A DNA stretch of 64,000 nucleotides from Inia geoffrensis. Its lineage: Eukaryota > Chordata > Mammalia > Artiodactyla > Iniidae. The notes below the pieces were generated by a model. The model did no database searches. It saw only the letters and a list, made by a program, of their open reading frames with translations, and was not told where the DNA came from. Location of the stretch: contig CM070914.1 of the NCBI GenBank assembly GCA_036417435.1, positions 1,798,001 to 1,862,000 of the forward strand. The letters run 5' to 3'. How positions within the stretch are numbered: the stretch's first letter is position 1; each line of letters starts with the position of its first letter. Made by a program: the position numbers and the translations under genes. Shown piece by piece: positions 1 through 11,256 of this stretch.

Positions 1-225
1 GCCGTCTGACTCTTCAAAAGTCTGCAGTGCCACGGGAAGAGCAGGCCTGAAATTGCAGTCAGAACGCACGCTGACTCTCTCCTGGCGCCAGGGTGAGTTC
101 AGGCAGGAGGCCGTACATGGAATGCGAAGCCCAGGGTTTCTCTGAGTGCAGCTCAGACTAGGGTAATGGGTAAAATTTCGACGGCCTGAGGGACGTGCCA
201 GAACGGTGTTCCTGAACCTCTGTGA
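1..225 (+). repeat. Partial unit 0 (3' end only)
   Basis: Last 225 bp of a unit cut by the window edge. It matches 19,311-19,535, the end of unit 14, and carries the intact donor-like GGGTGAGTT. Confidence 0.95.
91..99 (+). other. 5' splice-donor-like GGGTGAGTT (leading partial unit shown)
   Basis: AGG|GTGAGT is close to the vertebrate donor consensus. It is intact in most units but changed to GGGGGAGTT, which removes the GT, at the ends of units 1, 2, 15, 16, 30, 33, 40, 42, 43, 45 and 46. A second donor-like site, ATG|GTAAGA, lies near 548 in unit 1 and is altered near 10198 and 11577. Confidence 0.3.
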
Positions 226-913
226 GTGCTGGGGTACTTAAGCTGCTCCAAAACAGAGTGCAGTGCGTTTCCCTACACTCAGCATACACAGAGTGGCTCC
301 AAAGGGCTACGGGACTGGATGTTGCTCAACAGACACAGGTGGGCCTGGGAGTACCTAGTGTACCTGGCAGTAACAGGATGCCCACATGAGCCTCCTAGGT
401 GTCTGTAAAATCATACTGCCATTTAAGATATGCAGAGCAGAGGTCACATGCTCATGGAAAGTGCTGGACACCTCCGTTCCTACAAGCAAATCAAAGCCTA
501 ACCTCCAGGCATGTGTTTATGCTGGGTGCGCATTGTGACGCAGCATGGTAAGATGCTGACTTTCTCCTGGAGCACACTGACTTCACGTACGAGGTCTTCT
601 AAGTATTCAAGACAGAGTGTTTTCTCATGGCAGCTCACCCTCAGGGCCATGACAAAGAGTTCCTGGGGACATCGGATTCACCAGAAATGTGGTCCTGACG
701 GTGCTCCAGGACTCTGGAAATGTAGCTCTCCTCCCGGGACATGCGGTGTGCAGCCCGTCACTCGGCACGTACAGAGGCCCTCCGATGTATAGACCAGTGG
801 GCCTCCATGTGGCTCAGCCTTCCCACAGGGCTCTGGAGGTACTCAGTGAACTTGGAGGAAAAATGATGCACAACCGAGGGCCCTAGGAGTCCTCCAAAGG
901 GTTCTTCCTTTAA

Positions 914-919
914 AATAAA
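914..919 (+). promoter_or_regulatory. Canonical AATAAA hexamer, one per unit (unit 1 shown)
   Basis: TTTAAAATAAAT lies about 690 bp into the unit, and I find the hexamer intact in every complete unit, including unit 26 where a T is lost just upstream. It could act as a polyadenylation signal on the + strand if the array is transcribed. No strong GT-rich downstream element is evident, and with one hexamer per unit chance is a real alternative. Confidence 0.35.
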
Positions 920-994
920 TCCCAACAGCGATGAAGAACTCATGGAGACAGTTGCATGCCTCCCTTTTTACGCGGCTACTCAGGGTCTAACGTG

Positions 995-1007
995 GAGACG
1001 TGGTCTC
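995..1007 (+). repeat. Short perfect inverted repeat GAGAC-GTG-GTCTC (unit 1 shown)
   Basis: Five-base arms around a three-base loop. Intact in 13 units (1-3, 5, 13, 15-17, 23, 29, 31, 34, 37). Elsewhere one arm is broken by GTTCTC or by GAGAAGTGG. Too short to assign a function. Confidence 0.5.
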
Positions 1008-1030
1008 TCATTGTTTCACTTTATTTCTAG
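1003..1030 (+). other. 3' splice-acceptor-like tract, one per unit (unit 1 shown)
   Basis: A pyrimidine-rich run (TCTCTCATTGTTTCAC) leads into TTTATTTCTAG in unit 1 and into CTTTAGTTCTAG in most other units, giving one or two AG positions after a reasonable polypyrimidine tract. Only the motif is visible; no transcript evidence is available. Confidence 0.3.
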
Positions 1031-1604
1031 AGACTGTCATGCTCACCACCACCGAGGCCATGGAAGCACCTTGTTTGGACAGAGCCAATTCATATTCTTC
1101 CCCGAAGCATTCTTACAGGGTTGAGAGGCCTGTCAACAGCAGACAATGTCAGGTAGTTCCTAGGCAGCATGAATGGAGCCTTCAAATTGAGAAAAGAAGT
1201 CTAGTTCCAGCAGGCCCCGATTTCCACGCGCACACTCATCATACGTCCCTCGGGTTTCTAACAAGTCCAAAGGGAAACAAGGTTACCCAGTGTTTCCCTC
1301 CCTGAATCAACTTGTCGAAGTAGGGTTTTGTGCATCATGCGAACTGCCTCAACCAAGCAACGCACTTGGTATGTGTGGGGCCGTCTGACTCTTCAAAAGT
1401 CTGCAGTGCCACGGGAAGAGCAGGCCTGAAATTGCAGTCAGAACGCACGCTGACTCTCTCCTGGCGCCAGGGGGAGTTCAGGCAGGAGGCCGTACATGGA
1501 ATGCGAAGCCCAGGGTTTCTCTGAGTGCAGCTCAGACTAGGGTAATGGGTAAAATTTCGACGGCCTGAGGGACGTGCCAGAACGGTGTTCCTGAACCTCT
1601 GTGA

Positions 1605-2983
1605 GTGCTGGGGTACTTAAGCTGCTCCAAAACAGAGTGCAGTGCGTTTCCCTACACTCAGCATACACAGAGTGGCTCCAAAGGGCTACGGGACTGGATG
1701 TTGCTCAACAGACACAGGTGGGCCTGGGAGTACCTAGTGTACCTGGCAGTAACAGGATGCCCACATGAGCCTCCTAGGTGTCTGTAAAATCATACTGCCA
1801 TTTAAGATATGCAGAGCAGAGGTCACATGCTCATGGAAAGTGCTGGACACCTCCGTTCCTACAAGCAAATCAAAGCCTAACCTCCAGGCATGTGTTTATG
1901 CTGGGTGCGCATTGTGACGCAGCATGGTAAGATGCTGACTTTCTCCTGGAGCACACTGACTTCACGTACGAGGTCTTCTAAGTATTCAAGACAGAGTGTT
2001 TTCTCATGGCAGCTCACCCTCAGGGCCATGACAAAGAGTTCCTGGGGACATCGGATTCACCACAAATGTGGTCCTGACGGTGCTCCAGGACTCTGGAAAT
2101 GTAGCTCTCCTCCCGGGACATGCGGTGTGCAGCCCGTCACTCGGCACGTACAGAGGCCCTCCGATGTATAGACCAGTGGGCCTCCATGTGGCTCAGCCTT
2201 CCCACAGGGCTCTGGAGGTACTCAGTGAACTTGGAGGAAAAATGATGCACAACCGAGGGCCCTAGGAGTCCTCCAAAGGGTTCTTCCTTTAAAATAAATC
2301 CCAACAGCGATGAAGAACTCATGGAGACAGTTGCATGCCTCCCTTTTTACGCGGCTACTCAGGGTCTAACGTGGAGACGTGGTCTCTCATTGTTTCACTT
2401 TATTTCTAGAGACTGTCATGCTCACCACCACCGAGGCCATGGAAGCACCTTGTTTGGACAGAGCCAATTCATATTCTTCCCCGAAGCATTCTTACAGGGT
2501 TGAGAGGCCTGTCAACAGCAGACAATGTCAGGTAGTTCCTAGGCAGCATGAATGGAGCCTTCAAATTGAGAAAAGAAGTCTAGTTCCAGCAGGCCCCGAT
2601 TTCCACGCGCACACTCATCATACGTCCCTCGGGTTTCTAACAAGTCCAAAGGGAGACAAGGTTACCCAGTGTTTCCCTCCCTGAATCAACTTGTCGAAGT
2701 AGGGTTTTGTGCATCATGCGAACTGCCTCAACCAAGCAACGCACTTGGTATGTGTGGGGCCGTCTGACTCTTCAAAAGTCTGCAGTGCCACGGGAAGAGC
2801 AGGCCTGAAATTGCAGTCAGAACGCACGCTGACTCTCTCCTGGCGCCAGGGGGAGTTCAGGCAGGAGGCCGTACATGGAATGCGAAGCCCAGGGTTTCTC
2901 TGAGTGCAGCTCAGACTAGGGTAATGGGTAAAATTTCGACGGCCTGAGGGACGTGCCAGAACGGTGTTCCTGAACCTCTGTGA
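1605..2983 (+). repeat. Satellite unit 2 (1,379 bp)
   Basis: Subfamily I, partner of unit 16. Marked by TTCACCACAAATG near 2057 and by the GGGGGAGTT variant. Confidence 0.97.
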
Positions 2984-4362
2984 GTGCTGGGGTACTTAAG
3001 CTGCTCCAAAACAGAGTGCAGTGCGTTTCCCTACACTCAGCATACACAGAGTGGCTCCAAAGGGCTACGGGACTGGATGTTGCTCAACAGACACAGGTGG
3101 GCCTGGGAGTACCTAGTGTACCTGGCAGTAACAGGATGCCCACATGAGCCGACTAGGTGTCTGTAAAATCATACTGCCATTTAAGATATGCAGAGCAGAG
3201 GTCACATGCTCATGGAAAGTGCTGCACACCTCCGTTCCTACAAGCAAATCAAAGCCTAACCTCCAGGCATGTGTTTATGCTGGGTGCGCATTGTGACGCA
3301 GCATGGTAAGATGCTGACTTTCTCCTGGAGCACACTGACTTCACGTACGAGGTCTTCTAAGTATTCAAGACAGAGTGTTTTCTCATGGCAGCTCACCCTC
3401 AGTGCCATGACAAAGAGTTCCTGGGGACATCGGATTCACCAGAAATGTGGTCCTGACGGTGCTCCAGGACTCTGGAAATGTAGCTCTCCTCCCGGGACAT
3501 GCGGTGTGCAGCCCGTCACTCGGCACGTACAGAGGCCCTCCGATGTATAGACCAGTGGGCCTCCATGTGGCTCAGCCTTCCCACAGGGCTCTGGAGGTAC
3601 TCAGTGAACTTGGAGGAAAAATGATGCACAACCGAGGGCCCTAGGAGTCCTCCAAAGGGTTCTTCCTTTAAAATAAATCCCAACAGCGATGAAGAACTCA
3701 TGGAGACAGTTGCATGCCTCCCTTTTTACGCGGCTACTCAGGGTCTAACGTGGAGACGTGGTCTCTCATTGTTTCACTTTATTTCTAGAGACTGTCATGC
3801 TCACCACCACCGAGGCCATGGAAGCACCTTGTTTGGACAGAGCCAATTCATACTCTTCCCCGAAGCATTCTTACAGGGTTGAGAGGCCTGTCAACAGCAG
3901 ACAATGTCAGGTAGTTCCTAGGCAGCATGAATGGAGCCTTCAAATTGAGAAAAGAAGTCTAGTTAAAGCAGGCCCCGATTTCCACGCGCACACTCATCAT
4001 ACGTCCCTCGGGTTTCTAACAAGTCCAAAGGGAGACAAGGTTACCCAGTGTTTCCCTCCCTGAATCAACTTGTCGAAGTAGGGTTTTGTGCATCATGCGA
4101 ACTGCCTCAACCAAGCAACGCACTTGGTATGTGTGGGGCCGTCTGACTCTTCAAAATTCTGCAGTGCCACGGGAAGAGCAGGCCTGAAATTGCAGTCAGA
4201 ACGCACGCTGACTCTCTCCTGGCGCCAGGGTGAGTTCAGGCAGGAGGCCGTACATGGAATGTGAAGCCCAGGGTTTCTCTGAGTGCAGCTCAGACTAGGG
4301 TAATGGGTAAAATTTCGACGGCCTGAGGGACGTGCCAGAACGGTGTTCCTGAACTTCTGTGA
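2984..4362 (+). repeat. Satellite unit 3 (1,379 bp)
   Basis: Subfamily I, partner of unit 17. Carries two adjacent-base changes, GAGCCGACTAGG (TC to GA, near 3151) and AGTTAAAGCAGG (CC to AA, near 3965). Confidence 0.97.
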
Positions 4363-5741
4363 GTGCTGGGGTACTTAAGCTGCTCCAAAACAGAGTGCAG
4401 TGCGTTTCCCTACACTCAGCATACACAGAGTGGCTCCAAAGGGCTACGGGACTGGATGTTGCTCAACAGACACAGGTGGGCCTGGGAGTACTTAGTGTAC
4501 CTGGCAGTAACAGGATGCCCACATGAGCCTCCTAGGTGTCTGTAAAATCATACTGCCATTTAAGATATGCAGAGCAGAGGTCACATGCTCATGGAAAATG
4601 CTGGACACCTCCGTTCCTACAAGTAAATCAAAGCCTAACCTCCAGGCATGTATTTATGCTGGGTGTGCATTGTGACGCAGCATGGTAAGATGCTGACTTT
4701 CTCCTGGAGCACACTGACTTCACGTACGAGGTCTTCTAAGTATTCAAGGCAGAGTGTTTTCTCATGGCAGCTCACCCTCAGGGCCATGACAAAGACTTCC
4801 TGGGGACTTCAGACTCACCAGAAATGTGGTCCTCACGGTCCTCCAGGACTCTGGAAATGTAGCTCTCCTCCCGGGACATGCGGTGTGCAGCCCGTCACCC
4901 GGCACGTACAGGGGCCCTCCGATGTACAGACCAGTGGGCCTCCATGTGGCTCAGCCTTCCCACAGGGCTCTGGAGGTACTCAGTGAACTTGGAGGAAAAA
5001 CGATGCACAACCGAGGGCCCTAGGAGTCCTCCAAAGGGTACTTCCTTTAAAATAAATACCAACAGCGGTGAAGAACTCATGGAGACAGTTGCATGCCTCC
5101 CTTTTTACACGGCTACTCAGGGTCTAACGTGGAGACGTGTTCTCTCATTGTTTCACTTTAGTTCTAGAGACTGTCATGCTCACCACCACCGAGGCCATGG
5201 AAGCACCTTGTTTGGACAGAGCCAATTCATATTTTTCCCCGAAGCATTCTTACAGGGTTGAGAGGCCTGTCAACAGCAGAGAATTTCAGGTAGTTTCTAG
5301 GCAGCATGAATGGAGCCTTCAAATTGAGAAAACAAGTCTAGTTCCAGCAGGCCCCGATTTCCACGCGCACACTCATCATACGTCCCTCGGGTTTCTAACA
5401 AGTCCAAAGGGAGACAAGGTTACCCAGTGTTTCCTTCCCTGAATCAACTTGTCGAAGTAGGGTTGTGTGCATCATGCGAACTGCCTCAACCAAGCAACGC
5501 ACTTGGTATGTGTGGGGCCGTCTGACTCTTCAAAAGTCTGCAGTGCCACGGGAAGAGAAGGCCTGAAATTGCAGTCAGAACGCACGCTGACTCTCTCCTG
5601 GCGCCAGGGTGAGTTCAGGCAGGAGGCCCTACATGGAATGCGAATCCCAGGGTTTCTCTGAGTGCAGCTCAGACTAGGGTAATGGGTAAAATTTCGACGG
5701 CCTGGGGGACGTGCCAGAACGGTGTTCCTGAACCTCTGTGA
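4363..5741 (+). repeat. Satellite unit 4 (1,379 bp), junction unit
   Basis: Subfamily I. Its first about 418 bp pair with unit 18 and the remainder pairs with unit 22, so it holds the point where the second copy of the large duplication was expanded. The second part is marked by GGGACTTCAGAC and CCTCACGGTCC. Confidence 0.97.
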
Positions 5742-7120
5742 GTGCTGGGGTACTTAAGCTGCTCCAAAACAGAGTGCAGTGCGTTTCCCTACACTCAGCA
5801 TACACAGAGTGGCTCCAAAGGGCTACGGGACTGGATGTTGCTCAACAGACACAGGTGGGCCTGGGAGTACTTAGTGTACCTGGCAGTAACAGGATGCCCA
5901 CATGAGCCTCCTAGGTGTCTGTAAAATCATACTGCCATTTAAGATATGCAGAGCAGAGGTCACATGCTCATGGAAAGTGCTGGACACCTCCATTCCTACA
6001 ATTAAATCGAAGCCTAACCTCCAGGCATGTATTTATGCTGGGTGTGCATTGTGACGCAGCATGGTAAGATGTTGACTTTCTCCTGGAGCACACTGACTTC
6101 ACGTACGAGGTCTTCTATGTATTCAAGGCAGAGTGTTTTCTCATGGCAGCTCACCCTCAGGGTCATGACAAAGACTTCCTGGGGACATCGGACTCACCAG
6201 AAATGTGGTCCTGACGGTGCTCCAGGACTCTGTAAATGTAGCTCTCTTCCCGGGACATGCGGTGTGCAGCCCGTCACTCGGCACGTACAGTGGCCCTCCG
6301 ATGTACAGACCAGTGGGCCTCCATGTGGCTCAGCCTTCCCACAGGGCTCTGGAGGTACTCAGTGAACTTGGAGGAAAAACGATGCAAAACCGAGGGCCCT
6401 AGGAGTCCTCCAAAGGGTACTTCCTTTAAAATAAACCCCAACAGCGGTGAAGAACTCATGGAGACAGTTGCATGCCTCCCTTTTTACACGGCTACTCAGG
6501 GTCTAACGTGGAGACGTGGTCTCTCATTTTTTCACTTTAGTTCTAGAGACTGTCATGCTCACCACCACCGAGGCCTTGGAAGCTCCTTGTTTGGACAGAG
6601 CCAATTCATATTTTTCCCCGAAGCATTCTTACAGGGTTGAGAGACCTGTCAACAGCAGAGAATGTCAGGTAGTTTCTAGGCAGCATGAATGGAGCCTTCA
6701 AATTGAGAAAACAAGCCTAGTTCCAGCAGGCCCCGATTTCCACGGGCACACTCATCCTACGCCCCTCGGCTTTCTAACAAGTCCAAAGGGAGACAAGGTT
6801 ACCCAGTGTTTCCTTCCCTGAATCAACTTGTCGAAGTAGGGTTTTGTGCATCATGTGAACTGCTTCAACCAAGCAACGCACTTGGTATGTGTGGGGCCGT
6901 CAGACTCTTCAAAACTCTGCAGTGCCACGGGAAGAGCAGGCCTGAAGTTGCAGTCAGAACGCACGCTGACTCTCTCCTGGCGCCAGGGTGAGTTCAGGCA
7001 GGAGGCCGTACATGGAATGCGAAGCCCAGGGTTTCTCTGAGTGCAGCTCAGACTAGGGTAATGGGTAAAATTTCGACGGCCTGAGAGACGTGCCAGAACG
7101 GTGTTCCTGAACCTCTGTGA
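5742..7120 (+). repeat. Satellite unit 5 (1,379 bp)
   Basis: Subfamily I, partner of unit 23. Marked by GTCTTCTATG, CGATGCAAAACC, GAGGCCTTGGAAGC, ACGGGCACAC and GCCTGAAGTTGC. The last motif reappears in unit 27. Confidence 0.97.
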
Positions 7121-8499
7121 GTGCTGGGGTACTTAAGCTGCTCCAAAACAGAGTGCAGTGCGTTTCCCTACACTCAGCATACACAGAGTGGCTCCAAAGG
7201 GCTACGGGACTGGATGTTGCTCAACAGACACAGGTGGGCCTGGGAGTACCTAGTGTACCTGGCAGTAACAGGATGCCCACATGAGCCTCCTCGGTGTCTG
7301 TAAAATCATACTGCCATTTAAGATATGCAGAGCAGAGGTCACATGCTCATGGAAAGTGCTGGACACCTCCGTTCCTACAAGCAAATCAAAGCCTAACCTC
7401 CAGGCATGTGTTTATGCTGGGTGCGCATTGTGACGCAGCATGGTAAGATGCTGACTTTCTCCTGGAGCACACTGACTTCACGTACGAGGTCTTCTAAGTA
7501 TTCAAGACAGAGTGTTTTCTCATGGCAGCTCACCCTCAGGGCCATGACAAAGAGTTCCTGGGGACATCGGATTGACCAGAAATGTGGTCCTGACGGTGCT
7601 CCAGGACTCTGGAAATGTAGCTCTCCTCCCGGGACATGCGGTGTGCAGCCCGTCACTCGGCACGTACAGAGGCCCTCCGATGTATAGACCAGTGGGCCTC
7701 CATGTGGCTCAGCCTTCCCACAGGGCTCTGGAGGTACTCAGTGAACTTGGAGGAAAAATGATGCACAACCGAGAGCCCTAGGAGTCCTCCAAAGGGTTCT
7801 TCCTTTAAAATAAATCCCAACAGCGATGAAGAACTCATGGAGACAGTTGCATGCCTCCCTTTTTACGCGGCTACTCAGGGTCTAACGTGGAGAAGTGGTC
7901 TCTCATTGTTTCACTTTAGTTCTAGAGACTGTCATGCTCACCACCACCGAGGCCATGGAAGCACCTTGTTTGGACACAGCCAATTCATATTTTTCCCCGA
8001 AGCATTCTTACAGGGTTGAGAGGCCTGTCAACAGCAGACAATGTCAGGTAGTTCCTAGGCAGCATGAATGGAGCCTTCAAATTGAGAAAACAAGTCTAGT
8101 TCCAGCAGGCCCCGATTTCCACGCGCACACTCATCATACGTCCCTCGGGTTTCTAACAAGTCCAAAGGGAGACAAGGTTACCCAGTTTTTCCTTCCCTGA
8201 ATCAACTTGTCGAAGTAGGGTTTTGTGCATCATGCGAACTGCCTCAACCAAGCAACGCACTTGGTATGTGTGGGGCTGTCTGACTCTTCAAAAGTCTGCA
8301 GTGCCACGGGAAGAGCAGGCCTGAAATTGCAGTCAGAACGCACGCTGACTGTCTCCTGGCGCCAGGGTGAGTTCAGGCAGGAGGCCGTACATGGAATGCG
8401 AAGCCCAGGGTTTCTCTGAGTGCAGCTCAGACTAGGGTAATGGGTAAAATTTCGACGGCCTGGGGGACGTGCCAGAACGGTGTTCCTGAACCTCTGTGA
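7121..8499 (+). repeat. Satellite unit 6 (1,379 bp)
   Basis: Subfamily I, partner of unit 24. Marked by GGATTGACCAG, CCGAGAGCCC and CCCAGTTTTTCC. It has a private C-to-G change (GACTGTCTCC) near 8350. Confidence 0.97.
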
Positions 8500-9878
8500 G
8501 GGCTGGGGTACTTACGCTGCTCCAAAACAGAGTGCAGTGCGTTTCCCTACACTCAGCATACACAGAGTGGCTCCAAAGGGCTACGGGACTGGATGTTGCT
8601 CAACAGAGACAGGTGGGCCTGGGAGTACTTAGTGTACCTGGCAGTAACAGGATGCCCACATGAGCCTCCTAGGTGTCTGTAAAATCATACTGCCATTTAA
8701 GATATGCAGAGCAGTGGTCACATGCTCATGGAAAGTGCTGGACACCTCCGTTCCTACAATTAAATCGAAGCCTAACCTCCAGAAATGTATTTATGCTGGG
8801 TGCGCATTGTGACGCAGCATGGTAAGATGTTGACTTTCTCCTGGAGCACACTGACTTCACGTACGAGGTCTTCTAAGTATTCAAGACAGAGTGTTTTCTC
8901 ATGGCAGCTCACCATCAGGGCCATGACAAAGAGTTCCTGGGGACATCGGATTGACCAGAAATGTGGTCCTGACGGTGCTCCAGGACTCTGGAAATGTAGC
9001 TCTCCTCCCGGGACATGCGGTGTGCAGCCCGTCACTCGGCACGTACAGAGGCCCTCCGATGTATAGACCAGTGGGCCTCCCTGTGGCTCAGCCTTCCCAC
9101 AGGGCTCTGGAGGTACTCAGTGAACTTGGAGGAAAAATGATGCACAACCGAGGGCCCTAGGAGTCCTCCAAAGGGTTCTTCCTTTAAAATAAATCCCAAC
9201 AGCGATGAAGAACTCATGGAGACAGTTGCATGCCTCCCTTTTTACGCGGCTACTCAGGGTCTAACGTGGAGAAGTGGTCTCTCATTGTTTCACTTTAGTT
9301 CTAGAGACTGTCATGCTCACCACCACCGAGGCCATGGAAGCACCTTGTTTGGACACAGCCAATTCATATTTTTCCCCGAAGCATTCTTACAGGGTTGAGA
9401 GGCCTGTCAACAGCAGACAATGTCAGGTAGTTCCTAGGCAGCATGAATGGAGCCTTCAAATTGAGAAAACAAGTCTAGTTCCAGCAGGCCCCGATTTCCA
9501 CGCGCACACTCATCATACGTCCCGCGGGTTTCTAACAAGTCCAAAGGGAGACAAGGTTACCCAGTGTTTCCTTCCCTGAATCAACTTGTCGAAGTAGGGT
9601 TTTGTGCATCATGCGAACTGCCTCAACCAAGCAACGCACTTGGTATGTGTGGGGCCGTCTGACTCTTCAAAAGTCTGCAGTGCCACGGGAAGAGCAGGCC
9701 TGAAATTGCAGTCAGAACGCACGCTGACTCTCTCCTGGCGCCAGGGTGAGTTCAGGCAGGAGGCCGTACATGGAATGCGAAGCCCAGGGTTTCTCTGAGT
9801 GCAGCTCAGACTAGGGTAATGGGTAAAATTTCGACGGCCTGAGGGACGTGCCAGAACGGTGTTCCTGAACTTCTGTGA
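8500..9878 (+). repeat. Satellite unit 7 (1,379 bp)
   Basis: Subfamily I, partner of unit 25. Begins with a variant landmark (GGGCTGGGG). Shares AGCAGTGGTC, CCAGAAATG and GTCCCGCGGG with unit 25. Confidence 0.97.
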
Positions 9879-11256
9879 GTGCTGGGGTACTTAAGCTGCT
9901 CCAAAACAGAGTGCAGTGCGTTTCCCTACACTCAGCATACACAGAGTGGCTCCAAAGGGCTACGGGACTGGATGTTGCTCAACAGACACAGGTGGGCCTT
10001 GGAGTACTTAGTGTCCTGGCAGTAACAGGATGCCCACATGAGCCTCCTACGTGTCTGTAAAATCATACTGCCATTTAAGATATGCAGAGCAGAGGTCACA
10101 TGCTCATGGAAAATGCTGGACACCTCCGTTCCTACAAGTAAATCAAAGCCTAACCTCCAGGCATGTATTTATGCTGGGTGCGCATTGTGACGCAGCATAG
10201 TAAGATGCTGACTTTCTCCTGGAGCACACTGACTTAACGTACGAGGTCTTCTAAGTATTCAAGGCAGAGTGTTTTCTCATGGCAGCTCACCCTCAGGGCC
10301 ATGAAAAAGACTTCCTGGGGACATCGGACTCACCAGAAATGTGGTCCTGACGGTGCTCCAGGACTCTGGAAATGTAGCTCTCCTCCCGGGACATGCGGTG
10401 TGCAGCCCGTCACTCGGCACGTACAGAGGCCCTCCGATGTACAGACCAGTGAGCCTCCATGTGGCTCAGCCTTCCCACAGGGCTCTGGAGGTACTCAGTG
10501 AACTTGGAGGAAAAATGATGCACAACCGAGGGCCCTAGGAGTCCTCCAAAGGGTCCTTCCTTTAAAATAAATCCCAACAGCGATGAAGAACTCATGGAGA
10601 CAGTTCCATGCCTCCCTTTTTACACGGCTACTCAGGGTTTAATGTGGCGACCTGTTCTCTCACTGTTTCACTTTAGTTCTAGAGACTGTCATGCTCACCA
10701 CCACCGAGGCCATGGAAGCACCTTGTTTGTACAGAGCCATTTCATATTTTTCCCCGAAGCATTCTTACAGGGTTGAGAGGCCTGTCAACAGCAGAGAATG
10801 TCAGGTAGTTTCTAGGCAGCATGAATGGAGCCTTCAAATTGAGAAAACAAGTCTAGTTCCAGCAGGCCCCGATTTCCACGCGCACACTCATCATACGTCC
10901 CTCGGGTTTCTAACAAGTCCAAAGGGAGACAAGGTTACCCAGTGTTTCCTTCCCTGAATCAACTTGTCGAAGTAGGGTTTTGTGCATCATGCGAACTGCC
11001 TCAACCAAGCAACGCACTTGGTATGTGTGGGGCCGTCTGACTCTTCAAAAGTCTGCAGTGCCACGGGAAGAGCAGGCCTGAAATTGCAGTCAGAACGCAC
11101 GCTGACTCTCTCCTGGCGCCAGGGTGAGTTCAGGCAGGAGGCCGTACATGGAATGCGAAGCCCAGGGTTTCTCTGAGTGCAGCTCAGACTAGGGTAATGG
11201 GTAAAATTTCGACGGCCTGAGGGACGTGCCAGAACGGTGTTCCTGAACCTCTGTGA
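9879..11256 (+). repeat. Satellite unit 8 (1,378 bp)
   Basis: Subfamily I, partner of unit 26. One A is missing in GTGTCCTGG near 10015; unit 26 retains it. Shares GCATAGTAAG, GACTTAACG and CGACCTGTTC with unit 26. Confidence 0.97.

Larger units (their letters stand above)
226..1604 (+). repeat. Satellite unit 1 (1,379 bp)
   Basis: Subfamily I. Near-identical to unit 15. Marked by GGGAAACAAGG near 1276, CTTTATTTCTAG near 1020, and loss of the donor-like GT (GGGGGAGTT near 1471). Confidence 0.97.
1..4781. repeat. Large duplication, left segment, copy 1
   Basis: This stretch recurs at 19,311-24,091 (offset 19,310 bp, fourteen units). I saw two differences: 1542 G versus 20852 A, and 4641 T versus 23951 C. 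Rare private variants are shared, such as GGGAAACAAGG near 1276/20586, GAGCCGACTAGG near 3151/22461 and AGTTAAAGCAGG near 3965/23275. The match stops at 4782/24092 (G versus T). The left end lies beyond the window. Confidence 0.93.

Noticed and set aside
758..943. Minus-strand frame of about 61 codons in most units
   Set aside because: Short, overlapped by open frames on the other strand, and disrupted in several subfamily II units; no sign of a real gene.
1330..1350. Possible CENP-B box on the minus strand (TTCGCATGATG)
   Set aside because: The start fits TTCGnnnnA but the required CGGG end is absent. No full CENP-B box was found on either strand by eye, so no centromeric role is claimed.
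4878..5261. 127-codon frame in units 4, 5, 14, 18, 20, 22 and 23
   Set aside because: It depends on a single substitution in the CGATGCA region and overlaps other open frames; it looks like a by-product of a repeat with few stops.
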